A DNA stretch of 64,000 nt, taken from NCBI GenBank assembly GCA_016934635.1, contig JAFGSK010000056.1, positions 28,360 to 92,359 on the forward strand, written 5' to 3'. Of the stretch, positions 8,670 through 17,089 are shown piece after piece. Below the pieces are notes generated by a model. The model did no database searches. It worked only from the letters and a program-made list of their open reading frames with translations, and was not told the DNA's origin. How positions within the stretch are numbered: position 1 is the first letter of the stretch; each line of letters opens with the position of its first letter. Source of the DNA: Caldifarciminota bacterium (GTDB lineage Bacteria > Hydrothermota > Tepidihabitantia > B3-TA06). The position numbers and the translations under genes were made by a program.

Positions 8670-9419
8670 TCAGCGCTTTATTACCATTGCCGCCTTGCCC
8701 TGCGCCTTCAGGGTTTCGGCGTATGAAGCTGCTTCTGAATCGGTTGCGAAAGGCCCGAGCCAGACCCGGTAGTAGGTTTCGCCGTTGATCACAGCTTGAC
8801 GTATTTCACCCGAACGTCCCGCAGCCTGGTACTCTGAAAGCAACCCCTCAGCCCTTGAACGATCGGTAAACGAACCGACCTGTACTGCAAATCCTCCCTC
8901 CTGTGGAGGGGGGGGTACAGCCGAGGAGGTATCTGCTGACGATTCACCCGCCACCTCTCTTGAGGCAAGGGTCGCCCACAAGCTCCGGGGAGCCAGGGTC
9001 TTGACTCGTTGAAAGTGTTCCTGAGCGGTTGAGGAATTCCCCATAATCCCCTGGCACATTCCCAGCCAGTAATGTACCTCGGCAAGTAGAGGTGATTTTG
9101 GGTAGGTATTTGCCAGTTTCTGGAAGTAGGTGGCGGACTGGCTGTAATGCCCGAGGGCATACTCCAGTTTGGCTACCTCAAGGAGAGCGCTGTCCGCGAA
9201 TGGGGTCTGGGAGTAAGTTTCTACCACCTTAAGGTAGATAACCTTAGCCCTGGTTGGATCGGATTCGAGTCTGCCCAGCCACAGATTGGCCTGGGCTGCT
9301 TCAGAGCCTGATGTTTGGGCGGCAAGTATCCTCCTTGCTTCCTCGTAGGAGCCCGCCTTTACTGCGGCAAACCCGTCAGCGAGGACTGCACCGAACAAGA
9401 GTAGGGCAATCAACTGCAT
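8670..9419 (-). CDS. Exported TPR and SPOR-domain protein
   Basis: 249 residues. A short hydrophobic N-terminus (MQLIALLLFGAVLADGFA) looks like a signal peptide. Next come tetratricopeptide-like helices of the YbgF/BamD kind (ALGHYSQSATYFQKLANTYP, SPLLAEVHYWLGMCQGI), then a Pro-rich linker and a C-terminal SPOR domain (FAVQVGSFTDRSRAEGLLSE to YYRVWLGPF). SPOR domains bind denuded peptidoglycan glycans at division sites, so a periplasmic, cell-wall-associated role is likely. It overlaps lapB by 10 nt and nearly abuts mutS. Confidence 0.82.
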   Translation of the reverse strand: MQLIALLLFGAVLADGFAAVKAGSYEEARRILAAQTSGSEAAQANLWLGRLESDPTRAKVIYLKVVETYSQTPFADSALLEVAKLEYALGHYSQSATYFQKLANTYPKSPLLAEVHYWLGMCQGIMGNSSTAQEHFQRVKTLAPRSLWATLASREVAGESSADTSSAVPPPPQEGGFAVQVGSFTDRSRAEGLLSEYQAAGRSGEIRQAVINGETYYRVWLGPFATDSEAASYAETLKAQGKAAMVIKR

Positions 9420-10636
9420 ATCACGTTACCGCAAGAAGTGCACATCCAGGCAGACGGCTCAAGCTCGCTTCCGCATTCCGGGCACAGGTCAGGCATGAGG
9501 AAAAGCATCTCCTCCAACCTCTCAAAGGCCTGCCCGGCAGCTTTGAGGTCATTTGCGGCCAGCTTGAGCTTTACCAACTCTACAAGAAGCACAGCATCAG
9601 AGGGGTTTTCTAAAAGCCGATTATTTATTAACTCTAATGCATGCTTGGACTTACCCTCCTTGCCGTAAAGCTTTATCAGTCGAAGCCTTATCTGGTCCTT
9701 GTCAGGAAACCGTTCCAGGAGATTCTCGTAAAGCGGCTTGAGCTTCTCGTAGGTGCCTTCCTCGAAGTAGGTCTTCTCTACGAGATCGAGCACCTTCTCC
9801 GCATTCTCAGGACACTGTTTGATAAACTTATCGAGCATGTTGCGGGCTTTGCCCCACTGACCTCTGTTCACAAAAGACTCCGCCTGTACGACGAGGATGT
9901 AGGGATGGTTTTTTGAAAGTTTCTGCGCCTGTTTGAGGACCTCGTCGGCTTGGACCTCGTCGGTCGTGTAAAGAATGCGAGCAACCTCGGCGTACCAGAT
10001 GGCTGCCTCGTCCCTGCCGGAAAATACCTTTCTGTACTGCCTCAGGATCTCAAGGGCCTCGATTGCCCGGGAATTGCTGACAAGGATGGATAGGAGTCTT
10101 CTCAGATAACCGAGCTTATCTCTGGCGATTCCCACTATCTCCTTCAGGAGTGCGATGGATTTCTCGGTGCGACCCAGGGCCAGGTAGTCTGCCAGAAGCT
10201 CCTCGTATATCCTTATCTCTTCTGTAAGACTCAGGGAAGGTCTGGCGGTAAGCGACTGGTGTATCTGAGAGGCCTTTTCCGCATCGCCTTTTTCACGCAT
10301 CAACCTGCCCAGCCTGATGTAGGCGTCGATGTTTTCAGTATCTTCCATCACTGCATCGCGGAACTCGCGGGCAGCGGTTACTGGATCGCCGTCAAGAAGG
10401 GCGCGCAACCCATCCAGGTAAGCCTCTTTACTGGACTTGCCCCTGCCGCGACCCGGTCTGAGGAATACGACGACCAGGATCACCACTGCGACAATAATTA
10501 CCGCTAGGATCGCCACCCAAAGTATGGGACTCAATCCTACGGTTCTGACCGCCTCGGTTGTATCTCGAAGCATCGTATCTGTAATGAAGGTATCTTTTAG
10601 GACCGTATCAACCATTACCGAATCTGCCCCGATCAT
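9410..10636 (-). CDS. lapB: LapB/YciM-like TPR protein with C-terminal zinc ribbon
   Basis: 408 residues. A single transmembrane helix (about 38-58, ILWVAILAVIIVAVVILVVV) precedes a long tetratricopeptide array and a terminal rubredoxin-like zinc ribbon CPECGSELEPSAWMCTSCG. This is the architecture of LapB, which in E. coli controls LpxC proteolysis and LPS assembly from the inner membrane. It follows lapA with a 4-nt overlap, the same pairing as in Enterobacteria. Unusually, about 35 Asp/Thr-rich residues precede the helix, whereas E. coli LapB begins with it. The E. coli partner LpxC is not in this window, so the exact function is inferred. Confidence 0.82.
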   Translation of the reverse strand: MIGADSVMVDTVLKDTFITDTMLRDTTEAVRTVGLSPILWVAILAVIIVAVVILVVVFLRPGRGRGKSSKEAYLDGLRALLDGDPVTAAREFRDAVMEDTENIDAYIRLGRLMREKGDAEKASQIHQSLTARPSLSLTEEIRIYEELLADYLALGRTEKSIALLKEIVGIARDKLGYLRRLLSILVSNSRAIEALEILRQYRKVFSGRDEAAIWYAEVARILYTTDEVQADEVLKQAQKLSKNHPYILVVQAESFVNRGQWGKARNMLDKFIKQCPENAEKVLDLVEKTYFEEGTYEKLKPLYENLLERFPDKDQIRLRLIKLYGKEGKSKHALELINNRLLENPSDAVLLVELVKLKLAANDLKAAGQAFERLEEMLFLMPDLCPECGSELEPSAWMCTSCGNVICS

Positions 10637-10962
10637 TCTCTCTTCTCCTCTATATCCTTGGTTAGTATCTCGGAGGCCAGGGGCAGGTTACGTAAAGCAT
10701 TGATCTCCTTACGCATCTTCTCCTGCTCGCGCCTCAACTTGCGTATCTTTGCCCGCAGGCGCAGTTCGTCTGCAATAGTAAATAGGATGATGGATACGAT
10801 TCCTGAAGCGAAACAGATAAACCCAAAAAGGACTACCGAAACGTCGTGCTGACCGAAGAATCTTACCGTTGCCATGGGAGGAGGGGAGCCTGAGTTGAAG
10901 GCGGCAAAGGATATCCCCAGGATAAATACCACTCCTACGATTATGAACATAACTATCTTCAT
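10633..10962 (-). CDS. lapA: LapA-domain membrane protein
   Basis: 109 residues with two transmembrane helices (about 3-22 and 42-64), a connecting segment with VRFFGQHDVSVVLFGFICFA typical of LapA (DUF1049), and a charged cytosolic coiled-coil tail (LRLRAKIRKLRREQEKMRKE). LapA works with LapB at the inner membrane in LPS homeostasis. It overlaps miaB upstream by 4 nt and lapB downstream by 4 nt, so all three are translationally coupled. Confidence 0.82.
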   Translation of the reverse strand: MKIVMFIIVGVVFILGISFAAFNSGSPPPMATVRFFGQHDVSVVLFGFICFASGIVSIILFTIADELRLRAKIRKLRREQEKMRKEINALRNLPLASEILTKDIEEKRE

Positions 10963-12230
10963 ACCACCTCCTTTACTGCCGGCTCGGCGAGAACGCTCCA
11001 GCCGCTTACTCCCACCAGCTTTGCTCGAACGCGTTCGCCCGGCCGGGCGGTATGGTTTAGGATTACACTTCTGTGGTTTTTCATCTCAGTTAGCATACCT
11101 TCCCCTCGCGGGGCAGGTGCTGTTACGAACAACTCTTCCGATCTACCCACCCATCTCTGCGACCGGAGACGAGTAATCTCACTCTGTTTTTCGATGAGGG
11201 TTGCCAGTCTTTTCTGGCGTTCTGAAACAGGGACCTGATTTTCCATCCTTGCTGCCTCGGTCCCTGAGCGTTCGGAATACGCAAACATGTAAGCAAAGTC
11301 GAATTGGAATCTTTCCATCGCATCCAGGGTTATCTCGAAATCCTCCCGGGTCTCACCTGGGAAACCAACAAGGATGTCGGTGGTAAGGTATGCGTCCGGG
11401 AACGCCCTTCTTACCCAGTTAACCCTCTCGGCATAATCCGAGACGGTGTAACCCCGATTCATCATCCCGAGCACCCTATCCGAGGCCGACTGCAGAGGCA
11501 GGTGAAAGAAATGAAGAAGCTCAGGTATTGCAGCCATTCTCTGAACGGTCTCGTAGTCCAGGTCTCTTGGGTGGGACGTCAAAAACCCTATACGTTCCAC
11601 ACCATCTATCCCAGCCACACGCTCCAGGATGTCAATAAACCTCAGGTTATCATGTTTGTAAGCCAGAACGTTCTGTCCGAGAAGGAAAATCTCCTTTACC
11701 CCTGTATCAACCAGATGCCTGACCTGACGCTCGAACGCCTGATACGGGATGCTACGTTCACGACCGCGTGCGTATGGCACCACGCAGTAGGTACAGTAGT
11801 TCTCGCATCCCCGTATTATCGCCTGAGACGCTGACACCCCTCCGGTATCGACCGGTAATAGATCACTATAGGTCTCCAACCCCTCCACTTCACTTAACTC
11901 CCTGCTACCTAATAGAATATCTGGTATCCTGCGGTACTCGTCAGGGCCTAAGGCGAAGTCTGCGATACCTTCCTTAATCAACTCCTCGCCCCTCAACTGG
12001 CCCATGCATCCGGCCACTATCACCTTTTTACCTTCGCCTCTCATTGTACGCGCAAAGCCTCGAGCGCGGTCTTCTGCATGTTGCCTGACCGAGCATGTCA
12101 GAAGCACCACGGCATCGGCTTCGGCGGATACTTCAACTTCCCGTATACCGGCGTCTTGCAGTAACCTGGACACGAGGTGCGCGTCGGCTGCGTTCATCTG
12201 ACATCCGTAAACCTTGAGATAGCAATCCAT
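10959..12230 (-). CDS. miaB: tRNA-2-methylthio-N6-dimethylallyladenosine synthase (MiaB)
   Basis: 423 residues. An N-terminal UPF0004 domain has the auxiliary-cluster cysteines (KVYGCQMN, LTCSVR, AGCMGQ). The radical SAM core has CENYCTYCVVPYARG (CX3CX2C), and a C-terminal TRAM domain follows. It methylthiolates i6A37 in tRNAs reading UNN codons. The GCQMN and VVPYARGRERS forms favour MiaB over MtaB or RimO. The ATG is 6 nt downstream of a TACAAT -10 element, so the message is probably leaderless; no SD is present. First gene of the miaB-lapA-lapB-SPOR-mutS run. Confidence 0.94.
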   Translation of the reverse strand: MDCYLKVYGCQMNAADAHLVSRLLQDAGIREVEVSAEADAVVLLTCSVRQHAEDRARGFARTMRGEGKKVIVAGCMGQLRGEELIKEGIADFALGPDEYRRIPDILLGSRELSEVEGLETYSDLLPVDTGGVSASQAIIRGCENYCTYCVVPYARGRERSIPYQAFERQVRHLVDTGVKEIFLLGQNVLAYKHDNLRFIDILERVAGIDGVERIGFLTSHPRDLDYETVQRMAAIPELLHFFHLPLQSASDRVLGMMNRGYTVSDYAERVNWVRRAFPDAYLTTDILVGFPGETREDFEITLDAMERFQFDFAYMFAYSERSGTEAARMENQVPVSERQKRLATLIEKQSEITRLRSQRWVGRSEELFVTAPAPRGEGMLTEMKNHRSVILNHTARPGERVRAKLVGVSGWSVLAEPAVKEVV

Positions 12231-12236
12231 TAATAA

Positions 12237-12265
12237 ATTGTAACAAAGCTGGCGCTAATAGTCAA
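12237..12265 (-). promoter_or_regulatory. Promoter of the miaB operon, predicted leaderless
   Basis: Minus strand TTGACT (12265-12260), 17-bp spacer, TACAAT (12242-12237). Only six bases (TTATTA) separate the -10 element from the miaB ATG, so transcription should begin at or within a base or two of the A of ATG. Confidence 0.85.
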
Positions 12266-12282
12266 CACTTAAATGCTCCTTT

Positions 12283-12362
12283 GAACCTACGGTTCGCAAG
12301 CGTCGACCTACGGTCAAAAGAGTGCATTTCCATCCCAGGAAGACGCATCGCGTCTTCCTGGG
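12283..12362. repeat. Cluster of three palindromic hairpins
   Basis: GAACC-TAC-GGTTC (12283-12295), GACC-TAC-GGTC (12305-12315) and a perfect 13-bp stem CCCAGGAAGACGC with loop ATC (12334-12362). The last is followed by GGGGACCCCGG, the reverse complement of the head sequence seen beside the recF palindrome at 20610-20647. No gene is visible in 12231-12632 apart from a spurious ORF produced by the repeats. Confidence 0.8.
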
Positions 12363-12519
12363 GACCCCGGAGGAATATCCTACAGACATAGGCATCCGTT
12401 ATGTTAATCTGCGAATAAAAAACCCGACGAAGCCAGTTCGTGTCCTCTTTGGGACCCCGAACTTATACCCCAGGGGAGACATGCAAATCCATACTTGTGG
12501 TGCTAATCTGTGGTTAAAA
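12359..12519 (+). repeat. Diverged tandem repeat with a TAATCTG-GG-TAAAA tail
   Basis: Two units of about 62-70 bp (12359-12420 and 12450-12519) share TGGGxACCCCGxA at the start, GACAT and ATCC in the middle, and TTAATCTGCGAATAAAA or CTAATCTGTGGTTAAAA at the end. A related string (ATCCGTGAAATCTGTGTAATCCGTGG) lies at 337-363. These look like dispersed non-coding repeats. Confidence 0.6.
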
Positions 12520-12632
12520 GAATCTGAGGGCTTGCAAAGCTGGGAATTTCAAGTATTCTTCCGAGTTAACTTGATGGAATAAGGGGAGATATCATTCTTA
12601 AGTGGCTGATTATACCTTCCTCAGGAGTCGCC

Positions 12633-13583
12633 TTGGGTACCTTCGGGGTGTGGACGGCGCGTTTGATCGCCCGGCGTACCAGGTTCTACAACGCCCCGAA
12701 CCCGCTGGTCGAAACGCATAAGAGGCCGGTACCGTACCTGGGAGGAGTCGGTGTTTTCATTCCATTCGGGATTCTCCTTCTGGTCTTCGCTAGATTCGAG
12801 ACGTGGGGTCTGGTCTTTCTGGCAGGTGTATTTACCCTTCTGGTCCTCGGGACAATTGACGACCGCCGGCCTTTGCCGTGGTGGGCCAAACTTACAGCCG
12901 AGATCGTCATTGCGGGGATTACATTACCCTTACTTATTAGCGCCCTTGATATAAAGACAAACGTAATACTTATCATCGTCGGTGTTGCGGTAATCGTCGT
13001 GCTGACCAACGGCTTCAACCTCATCGACGTAGCGGACGGCCTGGCTGGAGGTGTCGGCGGTGTAATCTCATTAGGTATTTTTGCAGCGTTCCTTTTTGCC
13101 TCAGACCTCAAGCCGCTTGCATATGCCTCTTTACTCCTTACCTCTGTATTAGTAGGCTTCCTTATATTCAACCGGCCAAAGGCGAGCATCTACCTTGGAG
13201 ACGGAGGCAGCCTTCCTCTTGGGTACACGATCGGAACCCTTCTCGTGATATGGTCCCTTTCGTCCAATTTGAACGTTCCAAGGGTTGTATTCGCCTTCTC
13301 GCTGGTGAGTTTGATTTGCTTCGAGATAGTTCTTATATCCTATCACAGGGCACGTAAGGGTATTTCAGTCTTCAAGGGTAGCCCGGACCACTTCGCCCTA
13401 AGACTTGTAAAATACGGTTGGAGTGTACCGCGTATCGTGCTTGTGTCAGTTTTGTTATCCTTGATACTATCGGCATCACTAGGTCTTCTATGGCTTCCTG
13501 CATTCGTATCCTGGATATTTTTGGGACTCATTATTGGGTTTTACGCCGTATGTTTCTGGTGGTTATCGAGGATTAAGGTATGA
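12633..13583 (+). CDS. MraY/WecA-family polyprenyl-phosphate sugar-1-phosphate transferase
   Basis: 316 residues with about ten transmembrane helices. It shows the family motifs KRPVPYLGGVGVFI, GTIDDRRPLPWWAKLTAEI (Asp-Asp pair), GFNLIDVADGLAGG (catalytic Asn/Asp) and SIYLGDGGSLPLGYTIGTL. It would transfer a sugar-1-phosphate to undecaprenyl phosphate, initiating a surface polysaccharide, as WecA/TagO do. The pattern is WecA-like rather than MraY. Start is TTG with AGGAG 5 nt upstream; an open frame continues upstream to 12570 without ATG and could add part of TM1. It overlaps the next gene by 4 nt. Confidence 0.88.
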   Translation: MGTFGVWTARLIARRTRFYNAPNPLVETHKRPVPYLGGVGVFIPFGILLLVFARFETWGLVFLAGVFTLLVLGTIDDRRPLPWWAKLTAEIVIAGITLPLLISALDIKTNVILIIVGVAVIVVLTNGFNLIDVADGLAGGVGGVISLGIFAAFLFASDLKPLAYASLLLTSVLVGFLIFNRPKASIYLGDGGSLPLGYTIGTLLVIWSLSSNLNVPRVVFAFSLVSLICFEIVLISYHRARKGISVFKGSPDHFALRLVKYGWSVPRIVLVSVLLSLILSASLGLLWLPAFVSWIFLGLIIGFYAVCFWWLSRIKV

Positions 13584-14860
13584 GTACCTGTAAACCCGTA
13601 ATCATCATAGGCGCAGGTCTGGCAGGTCTTGCCGCCGCGTACGAACTTGGAGAAGAGGTTTTAATCCTTGAGACTCGTGAAGAGATTGGGGGAGTGGCTC
13701 GGACATTCAGTCACCGGGGTTTTAAATACGATCTCGGACCTCACGTGCTTTATTTCCGTAATCAGCAGATAAAAGAATTCGTGAGCGATATCCTAGACGG
13801 TGAGTGGATAAAACAGGAACGCCGGGCACGTATCGTAATAGCAGGAGAAACAATCGATTATCCCGTACAGGAAGGTTTCATGCGGTCGACCGCTCTCAAG
13901 GAAAGGTATCTTACTGAAATCCTCAAAGCCTCGGGACAAAGAGGTAATACGTTTGAAGAGACTGCACGCAATCTTTACGGGGAAGGTCTAGCAAAGGATT
14001 TCTTCATCCCATATAACAAGAAGCTCTGGCAGCATCCGCTTGACGAAATGAATAATGAAATGATGGCCGATTATCTGCCTTCGTTCCCTAAGGATGATCT
14101 CAGACTTTTGGTTCAAGGGAAACCTCCTGGTCGTGGAGCCAACGCCTGCTTCTTTTACCCGACACAAGGCGGGATAGGAACGTTAACTCGAAAGCTTGCC
14201 GAAAATCAAAGGTATGAAGTCAAGCTGTCTACTGAAGTCGCAACCGTGAATTTCAGGGAGCGATGGGTTGAGACCGCCGACGACTCACGATACCGTTACT
14301 CGCACCTCATATCCACGATACCGCTTCCCGAACTGGTGAGGATATCCTTTAGCCCTGAGTGTAGATTTACAGTTGGCAATCTCAAAAGCGTCGGAATGGT
14401 TTTCGTGCATCTAGCTTTAACTCATCCCTTAAATAATGATTCTCATTGGGTGTACTACCCGCAGCCGGATGTAATCTTTCATCGGATATCGATTCCGGGT
14501 AATTACACAAATAATATGACTCCTGATTCAAAAGGCTCACTCGTCGCAGAGGTCTCTTTTCCTTCGGATACAGCCCCCAATATCGACTCGATTACCATTC
14601 GTGTTACCGAAGACGTCGTTAAGTTAAGGATCATCGAAAATCCAAGGGATATTATCGACACGGATACCAAAGTCATTCGATACGCGTACGTATTCCCGTC
14701 CACACAATCCCTCGAGTTAAGGAAGGAATTACTCTCCAAGTATGCACACAAGGGAATTATCCTTGCTGGCCGCTACGCGTTGTGGGAGTATGGCAATATG
14801 GAGTCGGCAATCGCGCAAGGCCTAAAGGCGGCAAAGCATATTAAGGAGACAGGCTCGTGA
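13580..14860 (+). CDS. FAD-dependent amine-oxidase/UDP-galactopyranose mutase-like oxidoreductase
   Basis: 426 residues. The N-terminal dinucleotide-binding motif is VIIIGAGLAGLAAAYELGEE with ILETREEIGGVARTF, followed by YDLGPHVLYFRNQQI, where the second flavin contact is found in protoporphyrinogen-oxidase/UGM-like proteins. The C-terminal FAD loop resembles GRYALWEYGNMESAIAQG. Such proteins in polysaccharide clusters often act on sugar nucleotides or isoprenoids, but I cannot assign a substrate. Sandwiched with 4-nt overlaps between the WecA-like transferase and a GT2, so it belongs to the same glycan pathway. Confidence 0.75.
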   Translation: MSTCKPVIIIGAGLAGLAAAYELGEEVLILETREEIGGVARTFSHRGFKYDLGPHVLYFRNQQIKEFVSDILDGEWIKQERRARIVIAGETIDYPVQEGFMRSTALKERYLTEILKASGQRGNTFEETARNLYGEGLAKDFFIPYNKKLWQHPLDEMNNEMMADYLPSFPKDDLRLLVQGKPPGRGANACFFYPTQGGIGTLTRKLAENQRYEVKLSTEVATVNFRERWVETADDSRYRYSHLISTIPLPELVRISFSPECRFTVGNLKSVGMVFVHLALTHPLNNDSHWVYYPQPDVIFHRISIPGNYTNNMTPDSKGSLVAEVSFPSDTAPNIDSITIRVTEDVVKLRIIENPRDIIDTDTKVIRYAYVFPSTQSLELRKELLSKYAHKGIILAGRYALWEYGNMESAIAQGLKAAKHIKETGS

Positions 14861-15999
14861 TAATTGCAGCCAGAATCGTATTTTGGTGCTCAATCGGGTT
14901 AATGTTGTATATCCTTTTCGGGCATGGAGTGCTTTTAACGATCCTGCGCGTTTTTTTTACTAAACCGATAAATCGAAAACCGATTACCCCTTCGGTATGT
15001 TTCATTATTCCTGCATACAATGAGGAAAAGTGTATATCTGATAAACTTGAAAACACGTTGGAACTGGATTATCCGGAGAATAAATTGATGATTGTCGTCG
15101 TTTCCGATGCAAGCACCGACGACACAGACAGAATCGTCAAAGCCCTTGCAGATAAGAATCGACGTATCGTGCTTCTTCGGATGGCAGTACGTGGAGGCAG
15201 GACAAACGGAATCGAAGAAGCGATGAGGCGTTACAAAGCCGACGCTTACGCAGTGTCAGATGCAAACGTAATGCTCGACAAGAAGGCCTTGAGGGAAGCG
15301 GTAACTAACTTCGCCGATCCCCACGTTGGCGCGGTAACAGTAAGATTTATAGGTCTTGGCGGCAAGGGGAATCCTACGGAAAAAGGCATCGGCGGGTATT
15401 GGGGCTATGAGCAGAAATTCCGTTGGATGGAAAGTCAGATTTGTTCGTTATCCTTCATATCGGGTAGTTTTAACGTAGTAAGGGCAGGGCTTCTTGACCG
15501 GGCACCGGCTAATGTAACACACGATCATTTCATCCCTGCAAATCTTGTTCAAAAAGGTTATCGTTCCGTATACGAACCGAAATCGATTGTCTACGAGTAT
15601 CCAGCGGAAACATCCTGGGAAGAAGCCATGATAAGGGGCAGGAATTTCCTTATGGGGGTGAATTTCATGAGTGTGCTGCCCGGTACACTGAAAGTGCGGG
15701 AACATCCCTGGTTTTTTTTCAATCTTCTGATTCGTAAGATTCTTAGGTGGTTCTTCCCTGTGTTTATGCTGCTTTCCCTGGTTGGCGCGACGTTTCTTAT
15801 CCAGGAGATTATTCCATCCTTATATCTCATTCTGGTAGGAATAGGGCTATCTCTTACAGGTTTGATGGTTATTTTGAAGAATCCTCCAAGATTACTATCC
15901 ACTATAGGATTTTTCTTCCTGTCTCAAATAGGACTAATGTGGGGGATAATTCAGTTCATTTTCGGGAAAAGGATAATTTACTGGGAACCGCCTCGGTGA
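14857..15999 (+). CDS. Family 2 glycosyltransferase, membrane-anchored
   Basis: 380 residues, GTG start overlapping the previous stop (GTGA). One N-terminal transmembrane helix is followed by a GT-A fold: CFIIPAYNEEKCI, VVSDASTDDTDRIV, AYAVSDANVMLD (DxD-like) and an ISGSFNVVRAG acceptor-side segment. Several C-terminal helices follow (about 290-375). The topology is that of processive or polyprenyl-linked GT2 enzymes. It would add a sugar in the surface glycan started by the WecA-like protein; donor and acceptor are unknown. Confidence 0.87.
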   Translation: MIIAARIVFWCSIGLMLYILFGHGVLLTILRVFFTKPINRKPITPSVCFIIPAYNEEKCISDKLENTLELDYPENKLMIVVVSDASTDDTDRIVKALADKNRRIVLLRMAVRGGRTNGIEEAMRRYKADAYAVSDANVMLDKKALREAVTNFADPHVGAVTVRFIGLGGKGNPTEKGIGGYWGYEQKFRWMESQICSLSFISGSFNVVRAGLLDRAPANVTHDHFIPANLVQKGYRSVYEPKSIVYEYPAETSWEEAMIRGRNFLMGVNFMSVLPGTLKVREHPWFFFNLLIRKILRWFFPVFMLLSLVGATFLIQEIIPSLYLILVGIGLSLTGLMVILKNPPRLLSTIGFFFLSQIGLMWGIIQFIFGKRIIYWEPPR

Positions 16000-16043
16000 G
16001 TAAATAAACGATTGCAGTGGCTGGTGTAAATTAAAACTCACTA

Positions 16044-17012
16044 TTATCGGTATCCAACGAACCTTCCTGCACGTTTTTTTACTATCCACTCGATAGTTTT
16101 TCTTAAGCCAACCTCCAGGGTAGTCTTCGGTTCCCACTTGAGAAGTTCTTTTGCCTTTGAGATATCGGGCAGTCTGCGCAAAGGGTCTTCACATATCGTC
16201 GGCAAGCAGTTGATGTCGCTTTGGCTGTCTGTAATCCTTAAGATTATTTTCGCCAGTTCTCGTATCTCGGTTTCTTCCGGATATCCCAGATTAACCGGGT
16301 CAGAAAACCCCGAGTCCATAAGAGATACCAATCCCTGAATAATATCGTCAACATAGCAGAAACTGCGGGTCGCTTCACCGGTTCCGTAAAGGTTGAGTGG
16401 TTCACCGGCAAGAGCGGCCTGAATAAACCTGGGTATAACCCTGGGGTCGTCCTCCCTGAAACCAGGACCGTAAACGTTGAACAACCTTGCAACACTCACC
16501 TCGAGACCTTTCTCGATTCGGTATGCGCGGCACAAGGCCTCTCCTGCTCGTTTGGCCTCCACGTAAGGGGAGCGAGGTCCCACCGGATTCGTATAACCCC
16601 AGTACCTTTCAGACTGAGGATGAACCTGTGGATTTCCGTATATCTCCGAGGATGAAACGAATAATACCCGAACCTTCTTCTCAGCGGCCCATGCAAGGAT
16701 TCGGGAAGTTCCTTCGAGGATATTGAGTATTATCTGGAGCGGCTGCTGCTCGACGCGCGGCACACCGCATATTGCCGCCAGGTGGAAAACTCCGTCCACA
16801 CTGATTGCGTTCAGACCCGCTTCCCTTACATCCTCCTCGACGAATGTGAAACCGGGATTATCGAGCAGGTCTCCAACGCTCTCGATTTGTCCGGTTATGA
16901 GGCTATCCACACAGATGACTTTATATCCATTCCCTACGAGCTTTCTACAAAGATGGTTACCGATGAAGCCCGCCCCTCCGGTTACCATGTATGCTTTCTT
17001 TTCCTTTCCCAT
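16044..17012 (-). CDS. NAD-dependent sugar-nucleotide epimerase/dehydratase (UDP-glucuronate decarboxylase-like)
   Basis: 322 residues, extended SDR fold. It has TGGAGFIGNHL (NAD binding, about 11-21), VDSLITGQ, the FHLAAI segment, SSSEIYG, the catalytic SPYVEAKRAGE (Tyr-x3-Lys) and RLFNVYGPGFREDDPRVIPR. The last block and the SEIYGNPQVHPQSE region resemble UDP-glucuronate decarboxylases (UXS) and dTDP-glucose dehydratases. It is convergent with the GT2 gene, so it probably supplies an activated sugar to the same glycan. The exact reaction is not certain. Confidence 0.85.
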   Translation of the reverse strand: MGKEKKAYMVTGGAGFIGNHLCRKLVGNGYKVICVDSLITGQIESVGDLLDNPGFTFVEEDVREAGLNAISVDGVFHLAAICGVPRVEQQPLQIILNILEGTSRILAWAAEKKVRVLFVSSSEIYGNPQVHPQSERYWGYTNPVGPRSPYVEAKRAGEALCRAYRIEKGLEVSVARLFNVYGPGFREDDPRVIPRFIQAALAGEPLNLYGTGEATRSFCYVDDIIQGLVSLMDSGFSDPVNLGYPEETEIRELAKIILRITDSQSDINCLPTICEDPLRRLPDISKAKELLKWEPKTTLEVGLRKTIEWIVKKRAGRFVGYR

Positions 17013-17039
17013 TGTGCTAATCCGTCTCCTTTTTCAATA

Positions 17040-17067
17040 AGGATAGCGTGTGATTCAAAAAAGTCAA
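17040..17067 (-). promoter_or_regulatory. Probable promoter of the epimerase gene
   Basis: Minus strand TTGACT (17067-17062), 16-bp spacer, TATCCT (17045-17040). The -10 matches consensus at four of six positions. The leader contains AAGGAG about 13 nt before the ATG. Confidence 0.55.
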
Positions 17068-17089
17068 CCTTAAGAAGCTTACTACGTCA

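Noticed and set aside
12322..12582. 86-codon plus-strand ORF
   Set aside because: It consists of the diverged tandem repeat and a palindrome, has no SD and no recognisable protein family.
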